A stretch of DNA of 64,000 nt from Anodontia alba (lineage: Eukaryota; Mollusca; Bivalvia; Lucinida; Lucinidae), in assembly GCA_964016985.1 (NCBI GenBank), contig OZ024831.1:81508263-81572262 (forward strand), read 5' to 3'. The first letter of the stretch is position 1. Every line of letters begins with the position of its first letter. A program made the translations under genes and the position numbers. Positions 25,990 to 37,171 of the stretch are shown here, in pieces. The notes under the pieces are model-generated. The model was not told where the DNA came from and did no database searches. It saw only the letters and a program-made list of their open reading frames with translations.

Positions 25990-26764
25990 AAGGCAAAAAT
26001 GTAAAAAGATTCTTAATACTATTTAACAAGATAAGAAGCAGAGACCAAAAAGCATTTTCAAGAATTACAAAGGGAAATAACTCTAAAGGAATTAATCCTA
26101 AGGCCCTTATTTTTGTGTAACAGCAATATCTTATCAATGTTTATGCAAAATATGAAAAGATCCCTGAAATTATTTAGCAGGATAAGAAGCAGAAACCAAA
26201 ACTGCTTTTCAAGAATTACGAAGGGAAATAACTCTTAAGGCATTAACCCTTAGGCCTTTATTTCTGTCTAACAGCAACCTTTATCTAAATCACTTATGCA
26301 AAATGTGAAAAGATTCCTGTAATTATTTAGCAAGATAAGAAGAATAAGAAGCAGAAACCAAAATGCCTTTCCAAGAATTACAAAGGAAAATAACTCTAAA
26401 GGAGTAAATCCCTAGGTCTTTATTTTTATCTAACAGCAACAACTCAGCAATATCAAAATTTATGCAAAATGTGAAATAAAAAAAAAAACAGAAAAAAAAA
26501 AATCCTGTAAAGATTTAGCAAGATAAGAAGCAGAAACCAAAATGCCTTTTTCAAGAATTACAAAGGGAAGTAACTCTACAGGAATTAAACCCTAGGCCCT
26601 TATATCTGTCTATCAGCAACACCTTATCATCATCATCAATGTTTCTGCAAAATAAGTAAAGACACCTGAAATCATTTAGCAAGATAAGCAGCAGAAACCA
26701 ATAGAATAGAATAAAACAGCTTTTCAAGAATTACAAAGAGGAATAACTCTAAAGATTTAACCCT

Positions 26765-26798
<34 letters not shown>

Positions 26799-27115
26799 TT
26801 TGTTTTTTTTTTTTTTTTTGTTTTTTTTTTGTTTTTTTTTTTTTTTGTTTTTTTTTTTGTCTAACAGCAGCAACTCATCAATATCACTGTTTATGCAAAA
26901 TATGAAAAGATTCTTGAAATTCGTAAGCAAGATAAGAAGCAGTAACCAAAACGCTTTTTCAAGAATTACAAAGGGAAATTAATGCAGGAATTAATCCATA
27001 TGCCCTTATGTTTGTGTAGCAGCAACATCTTATCAACATTTATCTTGTCAACATTTATGCAGAATATGAAAAGATTCCTTAAATTATCTAGCAAGATAAG
27101 AAGCAGAAACCAAAA
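25990..27115. repeat. Tandem array, ~150-bp unit
   Basis: About seven diverged units share 'AGCAAGATAAGAAGCAGAAACC', 'TTTCAAGAATTACAAAGGGAA', 'ATAACTCTAAAGG', 'AGGCCTTTATTT' and 'TTTATGCAAAATATGAAAAG'. A long poly-T with scattered G at 26767-26860 lies in one unit. It ends in a CAGTATCCCCCCACCCTGCAC sequence. Confidence 0.85.
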
Positions 27116-27119
27116 TGTT

Positions 27120-28030
27120 ATGGACGGTCGGACGTGAAAACAGTATCCCCCCACCCTGCACAAACAGTTTGTGAAGGGAGGTGACAGGTATAACTAAGCA
27201 CAGGCAGATGGATGGTGGTTAAACCTTAAGTCTACTTCTGTGACCCATCTGTAGGACACTCACAAAATAATTTCACTGAATTTGATACTAAAACCTGTTT
27301 TGACTTATAGAATAGAAATTATACCTTAGCAGTTACTGCTTGTGTCTTTCTAAATAGAGCCAAGGATATGGCATACACGATCAGTCACATAGGCTCAGAT
27401 CAATATGCATATCTGTGCAGTCTGATTTGTGTCTACACTAGTTGTAAACATTATGTTCATGTATCTTAAACATTGTTAGCAAACAACATAAACCCCAATT
27501 AGACTGTGGGTGGACAAGCTGATTTTGGTCTACTACACTCATGTCATAAGGTTGTTTTCTTTTTAGAAGTGCTCTTTGATACTGACTTTAAATGAAATAA
27601 ACTAAAGTAATCTTGGCATCAAAGGTCATCAAACTGATCAAAAGTGCAATACAATAACACTGAAACAAAATCTAAAATCAGAGAAATATTTAATCTTGGT
27701 AATTTTGTTTCAACATGATGACTGATAGCAAGCCTAAATTTGCTAACTTTAAATTCCTCTTTTATGTTCTTGATATCTGTTCTCACAGTTCAGAATATTG
27801 TTGTCTAACCCTTCTCTTGCTGAACATGACATACCCTGTCTTAGCAAACAGTGTAGATCAAGATCAGTTGGCAGAAGCCAACTGATCTTCATCTGCACTG
27901 TTTGTCATTATATATGTGAATTTTTATCAAAAACCTGGATCAAGTAATCTGATTGGCTGGAAATTAGAAGTAGGCATGGCATCTTAATTTATTCAGCATG
28001 ACAAGGGTCACTTTCTGTCATTAGTTAATA
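27120..28030. other. Gene-free stretch with one foldback hairpin
   Basis: The hairpin at 27847-27907 (AGCAAACAGTGTAGATC... with CTGCACTGTTTG) belongs to the scattered AACAGTGYAGA family. Otherwise this is AT-rich host DNA with no supportable gene. Confidence 0.5.
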
Positions 28031-28033
28031 CAT

Positions 28034-28221
28034 AGCTCCAGATAAGAGAGGGGTATCCCCATATTATTTTTCTTATTTCTCCACAAAACATACGTTGTGA
28101 CTCGCATTAGAAACCCCGTTGCAAGGGCCTTCTAATAAGTACCACAAGATATGTTTTTGTGGAGAAATAAGGAAAATATATCAGTACTTTTTTGACTGAA
28201 AAGAATGCCTTATCTGGGGCT
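28034..28221. mobile_element. Foldback MITE with AGCTCCAGATAAG terminal repeats (copy 1)
   Basis: Ends are AGCTCCAGATAAG and CTTATCTGGGGCT. The interior is a long imperfect hairpin (ACATACGTTGTGACTCGCATTAG against its complement) related to 15491-15569. The element is non-coding. Confidence 0.75.
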
Positions 28222-28479
28222 GTGATAATAGTTCCTGTTTGTATGCTAGCTATTAGAATTTAATTTAAAATCTGAAACATGCTATCAGGAAAAGACATAC
28301 ATCCATAAAAGCAGAGCCTTTCAGTAACATTCCATTATTCTTTGCATTCTTTTTTAAGTCAAGACTATTCTTTTTTCATGTCTGTTTCAAGAGGACGACT
28401 GTCTTTTGCTGCCTTTGAATTCTTCATTTTCAAAATCACTGTTATGTGCATGTATTTGTAGAGCCTTGCTTTCATGGAT

Positions 28480-28645
28480 CATCTATGCACACGTGGTGCT
28501 GCTGTCTGTCACAAAGCGCTCTCCTGTCCATTTAATACTCGACCTAGGGATGTGGAGTATGAGTTAGGCGTACTAATGGTCTGAAAATTATCTCGACCCA
28601 AGCGGGATTTGAACCCATGATATCCCGCTTGAAAGTCAAGGTATG
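28480..28645 (-). repeat. tRNA-like SINE relic
   Basis: The minus strand contains GGGTTCAAATCCCGC, a good B box, close to a 28560-28600 block resembling an A box. The remainder is unrecognisable, so this is a decayed SINE or tRNA pseudogene. Confidence 0.5.
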
Positions 28646-29064
28646 TCTGTTTTTTTCTGTCATATATTATACCATATTTATTCAAATATAAGCCCCAAGG
28701 TGTTGCAAATCATTATTCATATTGCTAAAACGACAGTATTGAGTCCAAATTGGGGTCAAAATTGGAGACAAAAATAAGATATTTTGATGGTATAAACTCT
28801 ATTTGTTTGGTGGGGGAAGAAGGCGGGGATAACTTCGGGATAATTTTGACACGGGTGTGCGATCCAGTATTTTGAAACCTACCCCAATCATATACTTGGC
28901 CTATGAAAAAACGAAGCCATTCATATACTATATCATCTGAAATGTTATACTGCCTGTTGATTTTTTGTACCCATTTATTGCCAATAGTGAGACAAATAAT
29001 AGTCAATTCACTGAATACCAAGAGAACAATCAGCCTCAAAAATCTCCGAGTGAAATTTTTTTTA

Positions 29065-29215
29065 AAAAATACAATGTTGCCATGGCAACCAAACAAAATG
29101 GCCACTAATTATAAAATACATAAACTGGGTAGACAATCATTAAAGTGATCACAGCTGCCAAATATGGTTCACATCACTTCACTTGTTATGGAGAAAATGT
29201 GATTTAACTACTTTC
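29065..29215. repeat. Dispersed repeat, second copy of the 3.2-kb family
   Basis: Shares CCATGGCAACCAAA, GTAGACAATCAT and CTGCCAAATATGGTTCACATC blocks with 3177-3310. Confidence 0.75.
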
Positions 29216-29607
29216 CCATTATAAGTCTGTGGGCATTATTTACTTGCAAAATAATCAGAAAAGCATTTCTGTGCAAACAGTGAATAACTTCATCAAGTTG
29301 CTCCTACAGGATCTGAGTCTACAGTATTTGTCATTCTATCAGTAATATTTACAAACTCGACAAAATATTCTGTAAATCATGGGGCAAAGTCCAAATATGG
29401 TATATATCATTATGGTATAATTCTACTAAAAAAAAGTAAAACAAAAGGTTTCTGGTCAACTCGTACCTTGGACCTACTTTTAGTCAACTCGTGCTTAGTC
29501 AACTCGTACGTTAGTCAATTATACCAACTGTAAATGAACAGAGTTGTGTGCTGAAAGTAAGTCAGTAGTGTTTGCTCAGATCTGCTTGCACATAGTGCAT
29601 TCTGCAT

Positions 29608-29790
29608 AGCTCCAGATAAGAGGAATATTCAGCTAAATATTGTCTTTATTTCTCCATAAAAACATATGCCGTGGGTACTCATCTGAAGGGCCTCACTGAG
29701 GCACTTGTAGTGAAAACCCACAACATATATTTTCATGGAGAATGAAGAAAAGTTTAAAACTCCTTATTAAAAAAAACTATATCTGGAGCT
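29608..29790. mobile_element. Foldback MITE, AGCTCCAGATAAG family (copy 2)
   Basis: Ends AGCTCCAGATAAG and ATATCTGGAGCT. The internal hairpin core carries GTGGGTACTCAT and its diverged complement. Confidence 0.75.
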
Positions 29791-30029
29791 TTGTTCATTG
29801 TTTGCTTAAAATCATTGAATACCATGTAATGATTTTTAAACTTACCAAGCCATTGGCAGATTCAGCAGATGAAAACTGACACTATTTTTTTCTCTCAAAA
29901 ATAGATCTGACACTTCATGCAAAATCAATTTGCATGCAGTGCTTTATCATATTCTCTAGGAAAAAAAATATTTCAGAATGTTGTCTGTTTAAACTTTTAC
30001 CCAGCTTGCAAAGTGTTAAAAAATACAAA

Positions 30030-31868
30030 ACAAGAGCTCCGCCAAGCGGGGCATTATACGCCCGTGGCAAGTAATAAGATTTAGCACATAAACTGGCTCC
30101 TGTAAAATTCAGTGCTCCAGACATAAACTGTAAGTGGAATTAGAAAAACAAATTAAAAAAAATCATTGGGGCATATCTCTGCTGATTTTTGGTGAACTGT
30201 AACCTAAAGATCCAAGCTGGCTGAGAAATTAAGGAAAAAGTGACTTCTCCCTCCTGGGAAAATAGGGAGAAGTTTGCTGCTTCTAGGAAGAAATGCTTTC
30301 TGACAGAGGACACACCACAGGTATGGCTATATTATAAGCTCATATGAGCCTCTGGCTGATTTGTTTTTCCTATACTTCAATATCGGACCAAACAAATAAC
30401 AGAACAAAAATAAACAAATAATAAATAAAAAAAAATACTGCAAGGATTTTTTTTTGTAAACCTTCAACTTGTTTAATACTGATTTTATTTTTGTTCTTCA
30501 AGGGAGCCAAATCAGAAGAGTATTAAAAAAAAATCAAAAAAGAATTATATATTTATAAAGATTTAATAATGGCAACCTTTCCTTGAAAATCTAATAAAAG
30601 AAGATGTTAAAAAAATCCATATCTTGCCCATACGACCAAAACTTTAGTTATTTGCAAAAAATATACCTATTATAAAATAAAATTTGCACACTATTACCTC
30701 TAAGCAATATGCTGTGAAAAATTTACAAAAACTTTCAAAAGGGCATAAATCTGCAAATGTTTGGTGCACTGTAACCTCGAAATAATATGTGCTGCGCCAC
30801 ATCATTGTGTAACTATTTATGAAGTTTCAGCTTGATCGGATGTAAACTGTAGGAGGATTTAGCCGGAAACAAAAAAATAATAGTAATTTTCAAAGGGGTT
30901 TAACTTTGCTAATATTTGGTGGATTGTAACCTTGAAACAATATGCGCTGCTCCACATCATGGTCTAACAACAAATCAAGTTTCAGCTTGATAGGATGTAA
31001 ACTGTAGGAGGAGTTAGCCGGAAACTTAAAGTTTACTGAAATTTTCAAAGGGGAATAACTCTGCTAATATTTGGTGGACTGTAACCTTGAAACAATATGC
31101 GCTGCTCCACATCATGGTCTAACTGTACATGAAGATTTGGCTTGATTGGATGTAAACTGCAGGAGGATTTAGCCAGAAACGAACAATAGAAATTTCCAAA
31201 GGGGTATCTCTGCTAATATTTGGTGGACTGTAACCTTGAAACAATATGCGCTGCTCCACATCATGTTCTGACTATAAATCAAGTTTCAGCTTGATCGGAT
31301 GTAAACTGTAGAAGGAGTTAGCGGGAAACGAAAAGTCTACTGAAATTTTCAAAGGAGCATAACTGTGCTAATATTTAGTAGACTGTAACCTCAAAACAAT
31401 ATGCGCTGCTCCACATCATGGTCTAACTACAAATCAAGTTTCTGCTTGATCGGATATAAACTGTAGGAGTTAGCTGGAAACGAAAAGTTTACAGAAATTT
31501 TCAAAGGGGCATAACTCTGCTAATATTTGGTGGACTGTAACCTCGAAACAATATGCGCTGCTCCACATCATGGTCTAACTATATATGAAGTTTCAGCTTG
31601 ATCGGACGTAGAATGTAGGAGGAGTTAACCGGAAATGAAAAGTATACTGAAATTTTCTAAGGGACATAACTCTGCAAACATTTGGTGGACTGTAACCCCG
31701 AATCAATATGCGCTGCGCCACATCATGGTCTAACTATATACCAAGTTTCAGCTTGATCGGATATAAACTATAGAAGGAGTTAGCCGGAAACGAAAAAGTT
31801 TACGGACGGACGGACGACATACCCTGTAACATAATACATCCCGTTTTTCAAACGGGCCTATAAAAACT
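30030..31868. mobile_element. Repeat element with internal ~155-bp tandem units and CATTATACGCCCG-like ends
   Basis: It begins ACAAGAGCTCCGCCAAGCGG then GCATTATACGCCCGTGGCAA. It ends GGACGGACGGACGAC...AACGGGCCTATA. The interior (30720-31800) is about seven tandem units containing 'ACTCTGCTAATATTTGGTGG', 'ATGCGCTGCTCCACATCATGG', 'GCTTGATCGGATGTAAACTG' and 'GGAGTTAGCCGGAAACGAAA'. The inverted relation between CATTATACGCCCG and GGGCGTATAATG (seen at the end of the sister copy) suggests a non-autonomous DNA element that carries its own minisatellite. Confidence 0.7.
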
Positions 31869-31963
31869 AGCAAAATTTTAACCCATTGTAGACTTAATAA
31901 ATCCCCCCCCCCCTTTTATTATTATTATCTGCCTATTTAGGGCCTTCACACCAGACCTGGTGT

Positions 31964-32171
31964 ACTCCAGATAAGACAAATTTCATTTTGGTTTGTTTCA
32001 TTTTGTTTGTTTCTCATAAAATAATAAAACCCCCCCCCCAAAAAAACAATTGATTTACTTTCTTTAGAACTCCATTTTATGTGCTTGCTGTGGGTACTCA
32101 TTAGACTTGCCTCAGCAGTATAATTATATTCATTTGGAGCTTATCTGGACATTGCCCACTTATCTGGAGCT
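31964..32171. mobile_element. Foldback MITE, AGCTCCAGATAAG family (copy 3, decayed)
   Basis: Ends ACTCCAGATAAG and CTTATCTGGAGCT. The core has GTGGGTACTCATTAGAC. An extra TTATCTGG near 32140 suggests internal duplication. It includes a C8-9 run. Confidence 0.65.
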
Positions 32172-33060
32172 ACAAATCACCTAGCTTCTGTCCTAATAAG
32201 AATTTCCATTTTTAACTAATCCCTTTGTCTATTTGGGTACCATAAAACTTTCAATATCCTTCCATTTAATGACCAAATAACTTCCTGTAATACCTTGACA
32301 AGATAAACAGACTATTAAATTTAACAAAATTACAACAGTGAATGCATTCTACATATTTTTTTTCTTCAGTTATTTCATTTGTGACATTTCCTCTAATCGA
32401 CAATTCTAAATGGTGTTTCACTGAATATGATATTTTGTCTAAAATTTATCTTAGAGAGTCTAAAAAATTCATTTAAAATTAATCTTTGTTTATTTTCAAG
32501 ATAACCTTCAAGCTGCTGAATCAGGGCATTTACCCTTCCGAACATTTACCAATTGGATATTTACACACCCAGGCATTTACCGACCCCTCTTAACCTAAAA
32601 GAGGGCATTAATAAAAAATTGTCCACCCCAAAATATGGTTAAAGCAAAAGGTATATTTCGGAAGTGACCTTTCATTTGTCATAATCATTTTTCATTCATC
32701 TATTTCTTTTATATTGGGAAAATGAAATTTGTATCTGTTCGATAGTTTAAGCTGAAAATGACTTTATATCGAAGATGAAAGCTAAAAGTGACTTGGTATC
32801 ACAACAAAACACTGTGCGACCAGTGAAGACTGAGATCAGCCAGCGCATCTGCAGTCTGATCAATCTTTGCTGACTGTGCCTTCTACAGTCTTAGGGCTAT
32901 GCAAAGAGGGATAAAAGAGAACCCTTGCTATATAGGATGGATGTACAGACTGATGCGAGTCTTTGCGAGTCAGAGAGGACTTACTGTAGGTTGTTGCGCT
33001 GGCTGAAATCATAAATTGCAGTGATTTTTCTGTATCTTAAAATTATACTAATTACCATTA
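32172..33060. other. Gene-free stretch
   Basis: AT-rich host DNA with one decayed member of the GATCAG-type hairpin family at about 32810-32900. No supportable gene. Confidence 0.45.
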
Positions 33061-33065
33061 CATAT

Positions 33066-33687
33066 ATAAACAAGAGCTCCGCAAACTGTGGCAAGTAATA
33101 AGATGTAACACCTGTATAATTCAGTGCTCAGTACGTAAACTGTAAGTGGAATTAATTGAAAAAAAAAATCAAAGACTCCGCAAAAGGGGCATAACTCTGC
33201 TGATATTTGGTGAACTGTAATCCCGAAAATAATGCACTGTTCCACATCATGGTGTAACTATCTTGATTGGATGTAAACAATAGGAGTTAGCCGGAAATGA
33301 AAAGCTAACAGAAATTTTCAAAGGGGTATATCTCTGATAATATTTTATGGACTGTAACTTCAAAATAATATGCGCTGCTCCACATCATCCTGTTACTATT
33401 TACAAAGTTTCAGTTTGATCGGATGTAAACTCTAGGAGGAGTTAGCCGGAAACGAAACATTTACAGAAATATTCAAAGGGACATAACTTTGCTAATATTT
33501 GATGGACTGTAACCCTGAAAAAATATGCTCTGCTCCACATCATTGTCTAACTGTATACAAAGTTTAAGCTTGATTGGATGTAAACTGTAGGAGGAGTTAG
33601 CCGGAAACCAAAATGTTTACGGACTGAAGGACAGACACCAGACCCCGTAACATAATACGTCCAATTTTTCAAATGGGCGTATAATGA
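33066..33687. mobile_element. Second, shorter copy of the 30-kb-region repeat element
   Basis: Begins ACAAGAGCTCCGC, lacks the first inverted-repeat segment, holds about three ~155-bp units, and ends CAAATGGGCGTATAATG. Same family and orientation as 30030-31868. Confidence 0.7.
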
Positions 33688-34459
33688 ATTGTAGATCAAA
33701 GTTTAAAGTACTTCAAAGTTATTAACAATTATTCAAACCAATTTTATCATCATCCAAAAATGTTTATTATTAGGTTATGATTAACTAACAAACATTTTTG
33801 CAAAGTGAAAAAACAAAAGCTGTTCCATAACAGCATAGCACACCTGTTTGCGCCTTGTCTACCTATGTTTTCACATTAATAGTTCAAAAGATGTACTTAG
33901 TATTTTTATATGATTCTATTCCAAATACAATATGAGTCTGAATATAAATCACACATCCCTCTATAAATTTTAATGCAAATCTATGTGTTACATGGAACAC
34001 TGGCCTAGATATATTTTGAGGTTGATCATCGCATCACATGGAACTGATGTTCCTGGTATGAAATTTCTCCATTAATTAGTCTTCCAGTTATTAGGCAAAA
34101 TCACTGAATGATGAAATATTGGTCTTCTGGGTCACACTGACCTAGATATATTTTTATGTCAATCAACAGGTCACATGGATGTGGATGTTAAAATCTAGGT
34201 ACCACATTTCTCTATCAAATAGTCTTCAAGATATAAGGTAATATCACTGGACTGTGAAATGTAGGTTACAATGACCCACATATACTTCAGATGATTCTTA
34301 CCGTCATATGGAACTAATATTTATGGTATGATATTTCTCCATTAAATAGTCTTCGAAATATAAGGAAAAATCATGGACCATGAAATATAGGTCACACTCA
34401 CATGCACATATTTTAAGGTCAGTCTTTGTGTCACAATATTCAAGGTATGACATTTCTCT

Positions 34460-34765
34460 TATTGTTTGTGTTGAGGTTTTACGGCCCAGCCAACCCAGTG
34501 GGGTCATGTCGAGCGCGGTCAGTTTACCTAACCACACGTTTACTGGGCAGGCTTAGTCCTCTAAGCGGTTAACCAGTATTGTGCACATTCTTTCGCCAGA
34601 AACTGATAACTGCCCTTCTTGAATCAGCGGAAGGGAGAGAATGACCGTAGAAAATATTTCATGATCAATCTCCACGAAAGAATGTTGTCGACCTCGGCGG
34701 GGGTTGAACCCGCGACCTCCTGGTCTCCAGTCGGACGGCACAGCCAACTGAGCCACCAAGGCCTG
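34460..34765 (-). repeat. tRNA-derived SINE with 12-bp target-site duplication
   Basis: On the minus strand the head has TGGCTCAGTTGG (A box) and GGTTCAACCC (B box), and the tail ends in CAAACA-rich sequence. It is flanked by TGACATTTCTCT at 34448-34459 and 34766-34777. It is about 306 bp and inserted in the palindrome-bearing array. The ORF crossing it is only a translation of the SINE. Confidence 0.92.
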
Positions 34766-35310
34766 TGACATTTCTCTAATCAAATAGTAATTGAGATACA
34801 AGGCATAATCACTGGACCATGAATTATGGGTGACACTGACCAACATAAATATTGAGGTCACTCTTCGTGTCACATGGAACTACTAAGGCATAACATTTCT
34901 CAATAAAATAGTCGTCAAGTTATAAGACATTATCTCTGGTCTATGAAATATAGGTCACACTGACCTACATCTTTTTTGAGATCACTCTTCGTGTCACATG
35001 GAACTGATATCCAAGTTATGACATTTCTCTATCAAATAGTCTTTGAGATATAAGGCATAATCACTGGACCATGAAATATAGGTCAAATTGACCTACATAT
35101 ACTTTGAGGTCACTCTTAGTGTCACATGAAACGAATTTCCAAGATATGACATTTCTCTATCAAAAAGTCTTCGAGATGTGAGGCATAATCACTGAGCCAT
35201 GAAATATAGGCCACACTGACCTAACTGATATAATTTGAGTTCACTGTTCATGTCTCATGGAACTAATATCCAAGGTATGACATCTCTCCATCAAATAGTC
35301 ATCGAGATAT

Positions 35311-35611
35311 ATTTGTTTGTATTGAGGTTTTACGGCCCAGTCAACCCAATGGGGACATGTCAAGCGGTCAGTTTTACCTAATCACATGTTTACTGGCAGG
35401 ATTAGTCCTCTAAACCGTTAACCAGTATTGTGCACATTCTTTCGCATGAAACTGACAACAGCGTGTCTTGAATCAGCGGAAGGGAGAGAATGACCGTAGA
35501 AATTACTTCATGATGAATCTCCACGAAAGAATGTTGCTGGCCGCGGGGATCGAACCCGCAACCTCCTGACCACCAGTCGGACGCACATCCAACTGAGCCA
35601 CCTACGCTGGC
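35311..35611 (-). repeat. tRNA-derived SINE, second copy in the array
   Basis: Same family as 34460-34765. Flanked by TCATCGAGATAT (35299-35310) and TCATCGTGATAT (35612-35623), a 12-bp duplication with one difference. Confidence 0.92.
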
Positions 35612-35952
35612 TCATCGTGATATAAGGCATATTCACTGGACAATGAAATATGGGTCACACTGACCTACATAAATATATCGAGGTCACTCTTCGTGTCACA
35701 TGAAACTAATATTTAAGGTATGACATTTCTCTATCAAATAGTCTTCGACTTATAAGGCATAATAACTGGTTCATGAATTATAGGTCACATTGACCTACAT
35801 ATATATTATGCGGTCACTCTTCGTGTCACATGGAACTAATATCCAAGTTATGACATTCCTCTATCAAATAGTCTTCGAGATATAAGGCAAAATCACTGGA
35901 CCATGAAACACAGGTCAAATTTACCTACATATATTTTGAGGTCACTCTTAGT

Positions 35953-36405
35953 TAAGGCTGGCTCGATTAATCAGATAATCTATTAATTGATTGATAAATT
36001 CTACAAAAAAGATTAATGATTTGCTAATTATCAATGGTTTGACATGTGTTTGTTAATTTACTGTATTAACTCTTAGTATTCAGACACCTCAACTCCTTAC
36101 CATGTACATACTTTATCTAAAATTTGAACAAGTCCAAGTTACTACCCACTGTTGTGTCTAAAATAGCTGGTTGAGTGACAAACAGTGTAGACCCTGATGA
36201 GAGGCTGCGTTTGCGACCCCTATGGGTCTACACTGTTGTCTCAGACCTGTCTGACAAAATACATACAATAAAGTATAACATATGAAAGGGTCATGCTCAA
36301 ATAGGTGAAATTATGATCAAATCTTCAGCGATTACTAATCGATTATCGATCACAATGGCAGGACTGATAATCAATTATCTTTTCAGCTCTTAGTAGCCAG
36401 CCTTA
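35953..36405. mobile_element. hAT-type MITE with 8-bp target-site duplication
   Basis: The ends TAAGGCTGGCT and AGCCAGCCTTA are inverted repeats. They are flanked by CTCTTAGT at 35945-35952 and 36406-36413. An 8-bp duplication is typical of hAT elements. The interior has subterminal GATTAAT/ATCGATTA repeats and a hairpin of the AACAGTGTAGACC family at about 36180-36240. No transposase. Confidence 0.85.
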
Positions 36406-36659
36406 CTCTTAGTGTTACATGAAACTAATATACAAGGTATGACATTTCTCTATCAAATAGTCTTTGAGATATGAGGCATAATCACTGACCATGAAATATA
36501 GGTCACACTGTCCTAACTATATTTTGAGGTCACTCTTTGTGTCACATGGAACTAATATCCAAGGTATGACATTTCTTTATTAAATAGTCTTAGAGATATA
36601 AGGCAAAATCACTGGACCATGAAATAAAGTTCATTGGACTGTGAAATGTAGGTCACCAT

Positions 36660-36971
36660 GACCTACACCCAATAACACTTAAAGCAATCACAAGTTTGAT
36701 TGATGTATTACCTAGGAGGTGTTTATAAAGCTAGCATAATAGAAATCACTAAACACTTTACAAGAGGTGTCCTAGATTTTGAACCCTAGCCCCACCCAGG
36801 GTATGAACCCAGGGCCCGATACCTATGGACACTTAGACGACCCTTCTAGGCACATATATAAAAAACTTAAACATAGCAATAGAGCATTTTACAAAGGTGT
36901 TCAAGATTTTGACCCCTAGCCCCATCCCGGGGCATGAACCCAGTAATCTGTTCTTATGAAATCTCAGATGA
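36660..36971. repeat. Short tandem duplication at the Polinton's left flank
   Basis: The block 'TTTTACAAAGGTGTTCAAGAT' with 'CCCTAGCCCCACCC' and 'GAACCCAG' occurs twice (about 36755-36810 and 36885-36940). The last five bases, GATGA (36967-36971), are the Polinton target-site duplication. Confidence 0.7.
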
Positions 36972-37171
36972 AGCAGCAGGGGGGGGGGGGGGGGCGAGCA
37001 TATCACTTTATTGGGTCCCAAAAGGGACCCACGTAGACAAACAATTCTGCGTACGTCTAGGCAGCTTCCACGGGCGTGCGGTGGCTTCCTAAGGCCCGAT
37101 CTCCTGAGGCCCCCAAGTGAGCATAGTGAAAGCCCCCCAGGGACGGCCCCACCCTCGCCGGCCCGGGGCTC
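36972..37171. repeat. Polinton left terminal inverted repeat
   Basis: Starts AGCAGCAGG, then a run of 16 G, then CGAGCATA, and ends CCCGGGGCTC. It pairs with 49351-49550 with a few substitutions and indels in the G-tract. It contains a short internal inverted pair GGGTCCC/GGGACCC. Confidence 0.95.

Larger units (their letters stand above)
33900..36660 (-). repeat. Tandem array of the ~135-140-bp AGGTCAnnnTGACCT repeat, reverse orientation
   Basis: This is the reverse complement of the family at 4450-5160, with 'GGCATAATCACTGGACCATG', 'CACTCTTCGTGTCACATGG' and 'GACATTTCTCTATCAAATAG' blocks. Perfect palindromes occur at 34952-34966, 35080-35094 and 35782-35796. One-mismatch versions occur near 35207, 35652 and 36500. 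The array has been split by two SINEs and one hAT-type MITE, each with a target-site duplication made of array sequence. The array is therefore older than those insertions. Confidence 0.9.

Noticed and set aside
25990..27115. CRISPR array
   Set aside because: Repeats are ~150 bp, diverged and contiguous, without unique spacers, and the DNA is eukaryotic.
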